Shown here in pieces: positions 10,881 to 21,253 of a stretch of DNA of 64,000 nt. The stretch is from Allomyces macrogynus ATCC 38327. Lineage: Eukaryota > Blastocladiomycota > Blastocladiomycetes > Blastocladiales > Blastocladiaceae. The notes under the pieces are model-generated. The model ran no database searches. It had not been told where the DNA came from and saw only the letters and a program-made list of their open reading frames with translations. A program made the translations under genes and the position numbers. Location: NCBI GenBank assembly GCA_000151295.1, contig GG745328.1, positions 174,748 to 238,747 on the forward strand. The letters are read 5' to 3'. Each line of letters begins with the position of its first letter. Position 1 is the stretch's first letter.

Positions 10881-12670
10881 ATGACGGTTGACGACAGCAT
10901 TCCAGTTGCACGACTCGTCCTGATCGGTCCCGCACAGGCCGGCAAGACCCAGCTCATTGATTTTCTCGCCAGCCAAGACAACGATTATCGACCCCTCAAG
11001 CCGCTGATTGTTGGAAACGGGATCAGCGCGTGCACGGAGCATGCCGAATTGCATCGGCTCCACATCGATTCTACAGTGCTGCAGCAGGACGGGTTGGTGC
11101 GCAACCGCAGCCCGCCGCATCCACTCGCCCATTGGATTGATGTCGCTGAGAAGACTGTCGACATGACGGGCGAAGACCTGTCTTGTGCGCTGCTCGACGT
11201 GCTGGACCCACCACCTGGACGGTTTGCGTTGGTAGACGCACATGCAAGCAAGTCGGGGCGGCAGCGCATCTGTCTCGAGATTATTGATGCGCCAGGAATA
11301 ATGGGCTTGGCCAACGACCTGGACCCGGTTCATCAGCAGAAGGTGGACGACGTGCTCGCCAAAGTCGACGACATTGGTGGTGTCCATGCAGTCGTTGTGG
11401 TTGTCAAGTAAGTTTTTCGCCTCTTGTTTCTCCAAGCCACCAATGGCTGATCTGACTTTGTGTGGGTGTAGGGAGCCCGTCACGCTCACGTCCGACCTAC
11501 TCGATCCGCTCACGTCGTATCTCTCGCCCCTGTCGCTGGATTGCAAATATGTCATTGTCGTGCACTCGCACTATTTCCCGCACCTCGCTGTCGAGCGCGC
11601 CCGGCCGTACCTCGACATCTCCGACCACATTTCCGCGTTTGACAAGTGGTTGCACGCGCAATCGTTTGCCGACAACTTGCTGACGATGCACGTGGCGATG
11701 AACAACAAGTTGCCTGAACCTAAGAATGCCTACCCAACGCAAACGGCCTTTTGCTTCCAGCAGCTCGCCCAGTTTCTACAAGTGATGCAAAAGCTGCTCA
11801 TCGACGTGTTGGGTTTCAGCTCGATCGCATCAAGGACCACGGTCCGGTCGATTGGCGCCTTGGAATCGGACCTGGCGTTTTTCTCAGCGCGGTCGCTCCC
11901 GTATTCGCGCCGGCCGCCGTTACAGTGGCAGCCGGTTCGGTCGGAAAGCGTGCCAATCAACATGCCCTCTTCTCCCGCACACCTGCTTCGTACCATTGAC
12001 GCGCCTGTTCGGTATCCTGTGATTGAGGTTCGTCCGGCACCCCAACAATGATTTGCTCGCTTGCAGCAGTGCAAAATTCTTTTTCTCACTTCTTTTCGCG
12101 CTACCTCTTTCCAGGAACGTGCGACCTACACAATCGGCATTGGCGTGCGCGACGGCTTTGAAGCTTCCAGCCCCGGATGGGACGACACGACCGGATTCGA
12201 TAACACCAAGGCCATGGCCGAGGCCAACACGTCCGTTTATTGTGTTGTCGTCAAGCAAGGGCCCATGCCGCCCAATGGCGTCGTCTTCAAGCGCCCGGGA
12301 TTCTACGCACGCGCAGCGACGCAGCCGTACATGACTGTCTCCATCTACGCATCGCCCAACGTCCCGGCGGCAATGCGACTGCTGGGCGTGAGCGAATGCA
12401 ATCTGGTGGGCAAGATCAAGATTGATTTGTTTGATTCGGGTACCGTGGCGATGCCGTCGTTTTTGCTGGAGTTGTGGTATGATGGCGCAAATGAGGTGCT
12501 GGTGCGCGTCACGAGCGAAACGACGGGACGGACGTGGATGAAGTATCTGAGGGTCGCTGTGGACCAGGATTGTCCGGATGTACGTTGGCTCAATCCTTGG
12601 CGCGGTTTATCTCGGTTTGGTGTGCTGATGCTGCTGTTCTCAGGTCTTCAACATTGCCCACCAATCTTGA
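10881..12670 (+). CDS. A1: AIG1/septin-type GTPase-like domain fused to an Hsp70/HSPA12 substrate-binding domain
   Basis: Four exons (10881-11407, 11472-12027, 12115-12579, 12644-12670) encode about 524 aa. Residues ~10-40 hold a Walker A, GPAQAGKTQ, after a hydrophobic beta strand. A G3-like IIDAPG follows near residue 135. The expected G4 (N/TKxD) position reads VIVVHSHYF, so G4 is absent or diverged. The G-domain half ends with PYLDISD and AFCFQQL, motifs shared with every A and B paralogue here. After a Ser/Pro-rich linker, roughly residues 360-520 match the C-terminal region of the HSPA12-like relic at 4914-6127, starting at the Y-x-(I/L)-G-(I/L)-G-V step and ending QDCPDVFNIAHQS. The Hsp70 ATPase domain is absent. 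I know of no described protein with this order. Client binding by the tail and nucleotide switching by the head are inference. Confidence 0.8.
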
Positions 12671-13463
12671 GGTCTTGATCGATTTCATTTGGTTTTTTCC
12701 GTTTTTGGTGTCACAGGTGCCACGTCGCGAATTTTTGACGCGAAACAAGGATTGATGTTGCTTCCGATCTGGCTCTATCAGAGTGAATCGGACGGCATGC
12801 ATTTTTGATCAGCGAGCTGCGATTAATGCCTCTACCTTTTATATTATCCTTGAATTTGTTGGTCGTCGTCAGATATGGGACGTGCGCGTTGCTGCGCTGC
12901 GCATGGGCTGGAAGAATCCAAATTGGGCCATGTTGATCGTCACGGCCATTTCAGGCCACGACCATAAATCCATTCGTCCAGTTGATGCTCCCGCCAAGCA
13001 TCATCATTTTTGTTTGATAGCAATGCAAGGTCGCTGTTCACTCCACCAAAATTCAAAATTGGCGAGCTTTGAGGAAAGGGCATCGCGAATGGTTGAGTTG
13101 GATCCTGCCACGAAGATGGACGCGCTGTCACAATTTCGTATGTATGCACGCTAGTCGAGCGCAAGGATTCAAGTGGATAGAAGATGATTTCGTCTTGATG
13201 TCTCTCTGTAAAATCCGCACCCAAACAACAACTGCAAAGAAGGCAACGGCAACAACACACGAACCCACGCAACAGCAAACAGCAAGCGACAACGACAGCG
13301 CAAAAGCATGGAAAGGTGAATGATCCCGTCATGGCCGCTGAGGTATGCGACGCGTCACCAGCGGCCAAGGGCGGAGTGAATGAAGAGGGTGATGGTAATG
13401 AATGAATGATCGCGCGACTCACGCGCGCGCGCCCGACTTGCATGCGAAAGAAAAATGAAGAAC
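12671..13463. other. Convergent intergenic region
   Basis: Lies between the 3' ends of A1 (+) and the aquaporin gene (-). A 123-codon plus-strand frame (12783-13154) has no recognised feature and poor codon bias. Nothing else was seen. Confidence 0.4.
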
Positions 13464-14827
13464 TTAGCGAATCACGACCGTCTCTTCGAGCGCCGACGTC
13501 TCGAGACTGTCGAGCAGCGGCGCCTTGAGCATCGCGGCCGCGGCGTGGTCGTCGACGGCGGTCGTGGGCGACTCGATCGTCTCGGCGGCGGGCCACGAGC
13601 AGAAGAGCTGCATAACAAACCCGGCGAGCGTGCCGCCGACGTACGGGGCAATAAACGGCACCTGGAAGTGGTGGAGAAGTGTTGACGTGAGCGAGGGAGA
13701 ACGTGGAAAGCGCGAAGCGAGAATAATGGCGATGATGATGAACGTACCCAGAAGTAGTAGCTGCACGCGGCCCACACCTGCGACCCGTACCCGGCCAGGG
13801 CCAGCATGACGCGCGGCGCGAAATCACGCGCTGGGTTGATCGCAAACGACGTCTCACCACCGAGCGCGACACCAACGGCCAAGATCGAGAGCGCGACGGC
13901 GACGGGCGGCGACAACTTTTTGGCCATACCGTTGCGCGGGTCGGTCGCGCCGAGAATCCCGAGAACGAGCACCATTGTGCCCACCATCTCGACCAGGAAC
14001 GCGCCGCCCGTCGACATGTAGGGTGCCGGGTAAGTCGCGAAGATGCCGGCGGTCGTTGCGGGCGATCCGGGTTCGAGCGTCCAGTCGGGCACGGTGCGAA
14101 TGCCGCCGTCGGCGTTCTGGATGCCGTTCAGGTAGCACACGTAGACGACGAGCGATCCGAGGAATGCCCCAATGCCCTGTGAGACAATGTAGAACGGGAC
14201 CTTGCGCCACGGGAAGCCGCGGTGCACGGCCATGGCAAACGTCACGGCCGGGTTCAGGTGGCCGCCGGAAATGTCGCCGGCGAGGAGGACGCCTGTGGAG
14301 TGGAAAAAGGTGGTGGATGAGAGACATCAGTGACACGCGTCGCGGACTAACTTTGACCGACCCCGAAGCATGCAACGCGAACATGAACGCGCGTACCAAG
14401 GAAGATGCCCGCAGCAAACCCAACGCGACTAGAGTAATGAAAGTGGAGAACCATCCGTCGTCAGCATTCCGTGATTCCATGTTCGCACATCGCTCCTTTG
14501 CAGGCCGTCCTTCACGCTCCACGTTTGACGAGGAGAAAAGAGTCAGACGTACACAGAGAGAGCATCGCCCGCTGCGCCATTCGAGAGCACGGACTGTGCG
14601 GCGGAGCCCTCACCGATGAGCACGAGCATGAAGGTGCCGAGAATCTCGGCAAGGTACTCGCGGTAGGTAGTCTGGAACCGCGTGAGTGCTGTTGCCGGGC
14701 TGGGTGCGGCCGCAGCCGCGGCCGTGTCGATCTTGAGCGTCGGCGCCGGCTGGCGCGTGAGCGTCTCGTCGGCGGCGAGGCCCACCTCGAGGTCGACCAT
14801 GGTGCGGTTCGGGCTGCCGTTGGTCAT
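13464..14827 (-). CDS. Aquaglyceroporin (MIP family)
   Basis: Four exons (14827-14553, 14428-14397, 14292-13748, 13661-13464) encode about 349 aa of a six-helix MIP channel conducting water and/or glycerol across a membrane. The first helix reads AEILGTFMLVLIGEGSAAQS. The first NPA box is SGGHLNPAVTFA. The second is INPARDFAPR; Asp after NPAR marks the glycerol-facilitator branch of the family. Exon 2 is a 32-nt micro-exon giving RVGFAAGIFL, needed to complete helix 2 and keep frame; its acceptor (ctctag) and donor (gtacgc) are clear. The last ~45 residues are a cytosolic tail with LLDSLETS. Start chosen at the ATG giving MTNGSPNRTMVDLE. Confidence 0.93.
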
Positions 14828-16599
14828 GGCCACTTGAGCGCAGAGAAGCAAGGGTGCAACTTGGGCAAGAGAGAGTTGGTTTGGTACCCTTGAGTCTTGG
14901 GGAGCGATCGCGGGCGCGGGCGGCTGGCCAGCCTTTTGTATGGACCCGGTCGCAGCCAGTGTACGGACGTACGTTTCCAGTGTGGATCAGAGGAGAGCCG
15001 GGCCACGAAGGTCCTGCGCTGTTCGTCCATCGCCGAGGTCTGTGCGTGTGCGACTTGCGGCGATGATCCGCCATGGCTGACACTGCCCTTGGCCATGGCG
15101 TCGCCTCGCTGCGTACGTTCGCCCACCAGCTGGCCGGGCCGACTGTTTCCGAGCGCGCCCCCCGTGCCTGCACCGGCCTGCACCCCGCTGTACGCAAGAT
15201 GCTGGTTCGGCACCCCAAAAAGCCAATGCCCCTGGCGCACCAGCGCCCACTTTTCCAAAACGCTGGCAGCATGGAGAGATGGAGAGTGACACTTGGGCGG
15301 CGTGATCCTCGTCGTCATGAAAAGGCAGGAAGACGTTGCTCGCATGGCCTGCGCATCTGAGCACCTTGTGTTGCCAGCGCAGGCATCGCGGACAAACAAA
15401 TGGATCCCATGCAAATGGAAGGGGCACGCGTTTTGTGTCCAGGTTTCCAAGGTTCAAATGCGTGCCGTTCCATTTTTCCACCGAAGAAAAAGCGCAGCGC
15501 ATGCGCGCCAGGCCTGTGAACATCCGCGCTGCGCCCGGCGCGCTGACCTTTGGCCGGATCATGGCGCTGGAGCCACCCTCGTTCTCATGGCGCACCGCTT
15601 GTCGAGCACTGGCCGCCGGTGCTCGCGGTGGCGAGATGGGGCCGCGGCCAGCGAACGATTTTGGTCGGCGCTCCCGCTCTTCGTAATACGTGGGTCCTAT
15701 TGGTCAAGCTGGATCAGTGCGACACGAACGACGGCAACAAGTTTCGACAAACCCAAGTATGGCGCGTGAGTTCACCGTCTTTGCGTCAGCAAGCTCCGAC
15801 GCAGCACCGGCCGTCGCCGAATCCATGCGGCATGCCGTCGCGTGCAGCAAGGGGCCCACCTGACGCGATCGATCCCGTGTTGGATAATATATGTCGCGGT
15901 GCATCGCAGGATTTGATCATTGATTGTGGCCGTTCGTCGCAAATTAGCGAGCTGCTGCGGTTCGCCGCTTGCATGGAGTCCATGGGGCGCTGCTGTGGGC
16001 CCTGCGGTAAATAAGTCTCCACTCGATCAAGTGCGACGAGCGTGCGACCGCACTTACCAAAGTGTTGCCGAAGAAACCGCCGCCGCCGGTGCGGCGAAGG
16101 GCGAAGTGTGCGCGCAGATCGAACCGCTGCTTGCCTCGCCCTCGCGGCAAAGCGCGTGTGACATGGCAGGCACGTATTAGTCACGGGCGGCGGCTCTTCG
16201 CCGACCGCGACTCGTGCGAAACGAGAACTACCAACTCGCTGATCGGCAAGCTCGCTACCTTCAAGCCAGTGATCCGCTTTTTGATCAATTCGCGTGCAAT
16301 GTCATTGCTGTTGATCGCGGTCGCCCCACCCCGACCGCCCACGGCTGGCGCCGTTGCTTATAGAAGTAAACCAAAACTCCTGCAAATCTGAACAGTGATT
16401 TTGCTCGTGCGCAATTACGCGACGTGCCATCACTTCTCCAGTGCTGATGAAGGTGAGAGCCCTTGCCCTGGCGATAAAACCCGTATCAAGCGTCACATTT
16501 GCCCTACCACCCGCGTTCACGACCAGCCATCACGATTCACAAACCAATCTGTCCCGTCAATGCACTCACACAACCGCCCTCTCAACGGTTTCACTCGTT
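14828..16599. other. Intergenic, no supported gene
   Basis: Several frames of 100-200 codons overlap on both strands (14987-15595 minus, 15550-16014 plus), but none has a domain or good splice logic. A short plus-strand phrase DLIIDCGR near 15914-15937 recalls the Hsp70 phosphate-2 strand in the HSPA12 relic, but too little surrounds it to call a fragment. The 5' part presumably holds the aquaporin promoter. Confidence 0.4.
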
Positions 16600-18888
16600 C
16601 TACTCCCGCCCACGCTTCTTGAACTGCGTCTCGAGCGACTCATGCAGCTGCTTCCACCATTTGATCCCACAGACGCGGGCAAACCGCGCCCGATCATCAA
16701 ACAGGGACGCGTCATTTGGGAACGCGCGATTGATCTCCTTAAACTGCCCGGCGCTCGGCCAGAATTCCTGGAACCAAAACCTGTAGACGGTCATGCCCAT
16801 CGCGCGCAGCGACCGTCCGCCCTGGAGCGTGGCAAAAATGTACTCTTCACCATACTTGACCTCGGCGTTGCGTTTTGCAAATGGAACCAAGAGCGGAGGT
16901 GCGCCAGTCGTGCAGTAGCGCGTGGAGGCCCCTGGCCGACCCCAAAGGGCACGGGCGGCGGCCTGGTCAGAGATTCAGGGCAGCTGCCTCATGGTGAGTG
17001 TGAGTAAAAGGGCTCTACTCACAACTGTTACAACTGTTTTTAGAGACGACAGTTGTCCACCCTGGGTGTGAGTATGTGGGAAGGGAAAATCGCCGTTTTC
17101 TATCTCTTGAATACTTTTCATGTGCATTTTTTCATCTCTGGATGCTGTGGTTTATACTCATTTGCTTATTCATCGACTTGCTCAATACTCACATACTCAC
17201 GTACTCACAGCTAATGCAAAAAGAACACCAAACCCAAAAGGCGACGAAAATTTGCACACAAAAAGTATTCAAGAGATGGAAAACGGCGATTTTCCCTACC
17301 CACATAATCACACCCAGGGTGGACAACTGTCGTCTCTAAAAACAATTGTGAGTAGAAGGGCTCTACTCACACTCAGGGCTCACACTGGCCACGGACAATG
17401 CTGGTCACAAACGCGCACTTGGTCCGATCAGTGCGAGAATAGCAGTTGCAGCACCCTCGAGCGTGCTTTTGGAGGCAGTTGCATGTGTTGACGTCCACTT
17501 TCTCCAGGCCCAGCTTCTTCATGAGCGCCACGTTCCATTTGACATTGGCCAGAATGTTGAGGGCGTGCTGAAAGTCGCTGAATAGGACGAGGTCGTCTTC
17601 TTTGCCAGTCACGGTGTACGGACTTTCGTCCACACAGAGCCGCTTGCTATACAGGTTGTTGTCGAGCTGCACTCCAAGAGAGTTGGTGTCGAAAAACGGG
17701 TCGAGGAGCTGATCAATGCTCTTGCCCGTCTCCCATAGTTTGCGCACCGTGTCGTGGTACTCGGCCAGACTGTACACCAGAATGTCGAGCAGGACCATTG
17801 AGGCAATTGTGTCAAGGAGATTCTCGTTGGTGTGGTCGGGGCGGTTCTTGAAGCATGCAAAGACAATGCGGCGCGTGATTTCCTGGTACACCTGCAGGAA
17901 CTGCAGAATGTGGTTCGAGGTCATCTAAATGTGGGCAAAGAACGCGCCAGACTGCTCATTGCTGCCCTTGGCACTGGATTGCGTGGCCACACCTTCAATC
18001 AGGTACTTAAACTTGCTCAGACCGAATTTCTGGAGAAACTCCTTGTCAATGTCAGACCAGTCCCAGGCAATCTTGTTGCGCGTGTAATGGTCAGAAAACT
18101 TGGAAAGGTCCCTGGCCTTTTCCAAGGTCTGGAACCGGTCAAGACCGTGAATGGCTTTCAGAAGCTTGATTCCAGTCGAACTTGCTGCAGACAGACGTGC
18201 TGTACGTCACAAGACACTTTTCCCAGTGGTCAAAGTACCCCAGGGGAAATGCCATCCAGCCAAACAGAAACATGAGATACTGGTCATGGGCTTTGACGTT
18301 GTTGCCAAACTGGAGATGCAGAACATCGGCGTACACGCCCAGCAACACGGACCTGGGGTCGGCGTTTGTGGTAAAGTCGTAGTCGTTGTCAAATGCAATG
18401 GGGTTTCCGGCACACATGCGCGTGTCAAAGTCTTTGGGATCCTCCTCAATCTTGTCCAGCGAATACAGGCCCCAGTTGTGGTTGTTGGTGGTTCCTGTGA
18501 ACAGAACGCCGTTTTAAAACGCAATGAGACTCCGGTTGGGGCGGTCCCGCCGGATCGAGTCGCTGTACATGCTCAGCAGCGTTGAAACATGGCGCCAGAT
18601 CTTGGACGCGTCGCAATGGAGATGATGGGCAAACTTGTCCCCCAAAACGCTCCCAATGTAGGCGTCCACAGGAAGATCGTCGCTGTGCATGTCTTTGGCG
18701 GGGCGGTAGTAGAACCGGTTTGCTGGGAGGGGTTCGTAAATGAACTCGCGGTCCTTGGTTGATAACGTCCATTCCGACATGAACTGGTGTTTCAGATCCA
18801 CACCTGCTCGAAGGCCATGACCACATAGTGTCAACGATTCAATCAAGGCCCGATCTCCGCAGTTGCGCGATGGGGCGCCTACCTGCAC
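16600..18888 (-). pseudogene. Relic of a D5/SF3-like viral helicase gene, disrupted
   Basis: Reading 18888 to 16600, one protein can be followed through an in-frame TAA (18514-18516), a 1-nt frameshift near 18170, an in-frame TAG (about 17925-17927) and a 381-bp foldback element (16995-17375). Downstream of the element the same style of sequence resumes (KYGEEYIFATLQGG ... CGIKWWKQLHESL, stop at 16600). The order FLFGWMAFPLGYFDHWEKC, then EITRRIVFACF, then HTNENLLDTIASM and a helix with AEYHDTVR resembles the C-terminal helicase part of poxvirus D5/phage P4-type primase-helicases found in giant viruses, virophages and polinton-like viruses: an RR-x-F strand followed by D/N-x-N-L. No intact Walker A remains. 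The family call is by pattern only. Its AT-richer codon use differs from the host genes. Confidence 0.5.
16995..17375. mobile_element. 381-bp foldback/MITE-like element
   Basis: The two ends are long imperfect inverted repeats. The left arm (about 16995-17142) and right arm (about 17237-17375) are reverse complements with few mismatches. Both outer tips read tgagtgtgagta, and both contain the block agagacgacagttgtcc. Each tip also contains a small nested palindrome (gagta...ggctctactc). The ~95-bp centre is AT-rich and non-coding. No target-site duplication is obvious. It sits inside the helicase relic. Splicing from a donor at gtccgt (about 17393) to the acceptor ctgaccag (about 16970) would remove it in frame. 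Confidence 0.8.
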
Positions 18889-18974
18889 ATTGCATGATCA
18901 AAAGGATGCTTGCTCAAATTGTTGACACTACGTGGTCATGGCCTTCAAGTGGGTGTGGATCTGAAACACCAGTT
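18781..18974. repeat. Inverted duplication at the 5' end of the helicase relic
   Basis: Bases 18781-18835 and 18919-18974 are near-perfect reverse complements (about 55 bp) around an ~80-bp spacer. The left arm encodes, on the minus strand, the helicase peptide containing GVDLKHQF. The right arm encodes the same peptide on the plus strand. This is an inverted copy of coding sequence, not an independent terminal repeat. Confidence 0.8.
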
Positions 18975-19373
18975 CACCTGGTGGTTGTTTGTTGAGCATC
19001 AAATTAGGCCATCCGCCATGGGAGCAAGAGAGGGGGTTCCAGTGGCGAACCACGCATCAAACGTGGTGAATATATTTGCGCTTGCCCACGTGGTCTGGTG
19101 GATCTCGACTCTTGCATCATTCGGGTAATGCATGCACTTCCAGAACAAAACGCTTTGGCGTCGCCAATGTGCATCCAGCGATTCTGACGATGCCTCGTGA
19201 AACGAAAAGAAATTATTTTTTGGCGAGACCCGCTCCCCTTTTGTCAACGTAAATAAACTGTGCTCGACGGCTGATACATAAAGCCTCGCACCGCCCGTCC
19301 ACGGGGCCAACGTTGCTCCAGACAACAGATACAGCCCCCCGCAGCCTTCATCCTTCCTTCGCACGCAACGACC

Positions 19374-20188
19374 ATGACGCAAGAAATCGAGCTTGGCACG
19401 ACAGGAAAACCGTCAAACGCAGCCAACCCCACGACGCGTCGTTTCATTCCCAAGTCGCGCCCAATGCGCATTGCCGCCACCATCGCTGTTCTATTCATTC
19501 TCGCAATCGTGATCACGGCCATTGTGCTCGTTGCCACGGCCCGTGAGCCCGTTGTCTGGGTCATGAGCATCATTACGCCAGCCGGATCGTGGTCGCTGCA
19601 GGAGCGCGACACGCCCAACCCTGTCGCCGTGGCGTCTATTCAAGTGTCTCTCGCTGTCAACAACCCGAACAGCTACGACGTTGATATCCGGGACATGACC
19701 ATCAGCGTATATCCGCATGGGCCCTTCACACCGAATGACCTTATCGTGTCCAGCTCGCTTGCTGCCACAGTCGCCTGGGACTGGCCAAATGTTCCTGGCC
19801 AAATGTTCCTGGCGGCGCCGTTGCCAAGACGACGGACCGGCGCCTCAATGTGTCGTGGCCACTGACCCAAGAGTGGGCGGGCGCGACGCTCGTCAAGGGC
19901 CTGATCGATTGCGGCGTGGAGGCGACCAAGCTGCCAGCATACCTCGTCGGCAAAGTGAACAACGAGTTGAGTCACAGCATTGTCAAGATCGTCATGAGTG
20001 CAAGCAAGGTCGTGGGCGTGTTTGGCGTTCGCGCTGCCAAGAATCCCACGTGGATGTCGAAACTGCAGACACGCGTCTTGCTTTGCCCAGAGCAGGAGGA
20101 CAAGTCGAACCTCGCCAACCTTGGGTACCTTACAACGCTGCTCAACGATGCGTGGCACTTGTCGAAGAATGAGACGGGGAAGAACTAA
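19374..20188 (+). pseudogene. LEA2-like single-pass membrane protein, frame broken by a 14-bp duplication
   Basis: From ATG 19374: a cytosolic Thr/Pro/Arg-rich N-terminus, a transmembrane helix (IAATIAVLFILAIVITAIVL, residues ~33-52), then a LEA_2-type beta domain with VASIQVSLAVNNPNSYDVDI, the family's N-P-N core strand. The frame is lost after DWPNVPG because ccaaatgttcctgg is tandemly duplicated at 19785-19812. The first frame then stops at about 19863. The original frame resumes at 19850-20188 (LTQEWAGATLVKGLIDCG ... stop). Removing one 14-bp copy would make one open frame of about 267 codons. It could be a recent null allele or a sequencing artefact. LEA2 membrane proteins bind lipids or act in stress; the role here is unknown. 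A TATA-like step (tacataaag) lies ~90 bp upstream. Part of its C-terminal domain recurs at 41150-41269. Confidence 0.75.
19785..19812. repeat. 14-bp tandem duplication in LEA2-like gene
   Basis: Two exact copies of ccaaatgttcctgg. The pre-duplication sequence has CTGGC on both sides of the unit, so microhomology-mediated slippage is a simple origin. The extra copy shifts the reading frame. Confidence 0.9.
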
Positions 20189-20602
20189 GCCGGTGGTCGG
20201 AGATTGTATCATTTCGTGGTTGCGCGTCAGCAGAGTGTCTTGCAAGGAGGGGCGGTAGGTAGTTGTGGGTTGCTAATGTGGTCGACAAAAAAATTCTGCG
20301 GTGTCAAAGCTTTGGATGTACGGTGTGGAGCAGGCTGCGAAGCCCTCCATCAACAGGTGATGGCAGACCACGACAAGAACGGCTGGTTTGTATATATAGA
20401 CAAGAAAAACGACACGGATAAGCCCCGTCGTGTCGCTCATGGCGACCATCAACTGGGGCCCCAACTCGATCGAGGACGCATTCCGAACCAGTCGTCGTGA
20501 TTGCAGGGAGAGTCGGGAGGGACTCTGCTCGCCCACGTACATGCGAATCGTACCAAACCAGATGCGCGTCAAACTGGGCCTGGCAAATCGGTCAGTGTTA
20601 AG
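20189..20602. other. Intergenic
   Basis: 3' flank of the LEA2-like gene. An AT-rich step (tttgtatatatagac) lies near 20388-20402. No gene recognised. Confidence 0.4.
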
Positions 20603-21119
20603 TCACTGACGAGTCACTGAAATGAGAACAGGGCAGACGTGCATGAGCAGGAGCGGGGCGAGCACGCGCGCATTGTAGTAGTTTGCCGAGTCACGGGCCC
20701 ACCGTTTGGGGTTGTTTTCACCGGCACCGGTGCTTCCCCATGCCTTGACCGTGCTCGAGCCGACGTGATCATTGCGAATGCACAATCCCGAGCCGCTGCG
20801 GAGCAGCAGCAAAGGGACCCTTGCGTCAACCATGTCGACAATGCAGTCGGCAATGTGTGCTGACGCGGTAAATAACGCGTCCGTGTCGAGCGCGAAGTCC
20901 CCGCACGCGCTGTCAGCGGAATCTCCATTCTTCAAGTGCTTGCGGCAATAGTTCGCGACCGCGGCGAGCACGGCGAGAACAAAGTTGAGTCCGGCTGGCC
21001 CAACGTGAATTCGCGCGCAATGTCAGTGGTCCACGTCTCGGGCGGCCCGTCGTCGTTGTCGGTCGGCGGGCGCACAGGGGTGCCGGGCGGCGAGCCGGGA
21101 ATCACGGATCCAGCGGCGG
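20603..21119 (-). CDS. Possible C-terminal coding region, unknown protein
   Basis: The minus frame 20971-20603 encodes a plausible peptide (CGDFALDTDALFTASAH ... ARDSANYYNARVLAPLLLMHV) with G/C-rich third positions. An overlapping upstream frame from an ATG near 21129 reads MAAPAAGSVIPGSPPGTP. The two differ in frame, so an intron or a shift is needed. It may be a separate gene or the 3' end of the damaged CCCH gene just upstream. No family recognised. Confidence 0.25.
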
Positions 21120-21253
21120 GCGCGGCCATTGTGGGGTCGTTGGCGATTGCGGCGGGTGCGTGCCTGCGGTGCCCGCGGTCGTGGCAGGCGCGATGCGTTT
21201 GCCGAGAGCCGTGGTGGTGCTGCAAGTGTCGGTCGCGGTGCGAGTTCAGAAGG

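Noticed and set aside
11805..11999. Alternative frame in A1 (hydrophobic GPGVFLSAVAPVFAPAAVTVA) that would need a 14-nt 'intron'
   Set aside because: A 14-nt intron is implausible. The original frame stays open to a good donor at 12028 that joins exactly to the Hsp70-like part, so the alternative was taken as chance, though a shift cannot be fully excluded.
15914..15937. Short phrase DLIIDCGR resembling the Hsp70 phosphate-2 strand
   Set aside because: Only eight residues match, and neither flank continues like the HSPA12 relic.
16995..17375. LTR pair
   Set aside because: The terminal repeats are inverted, not direct, and no retroelement coding lies between them.
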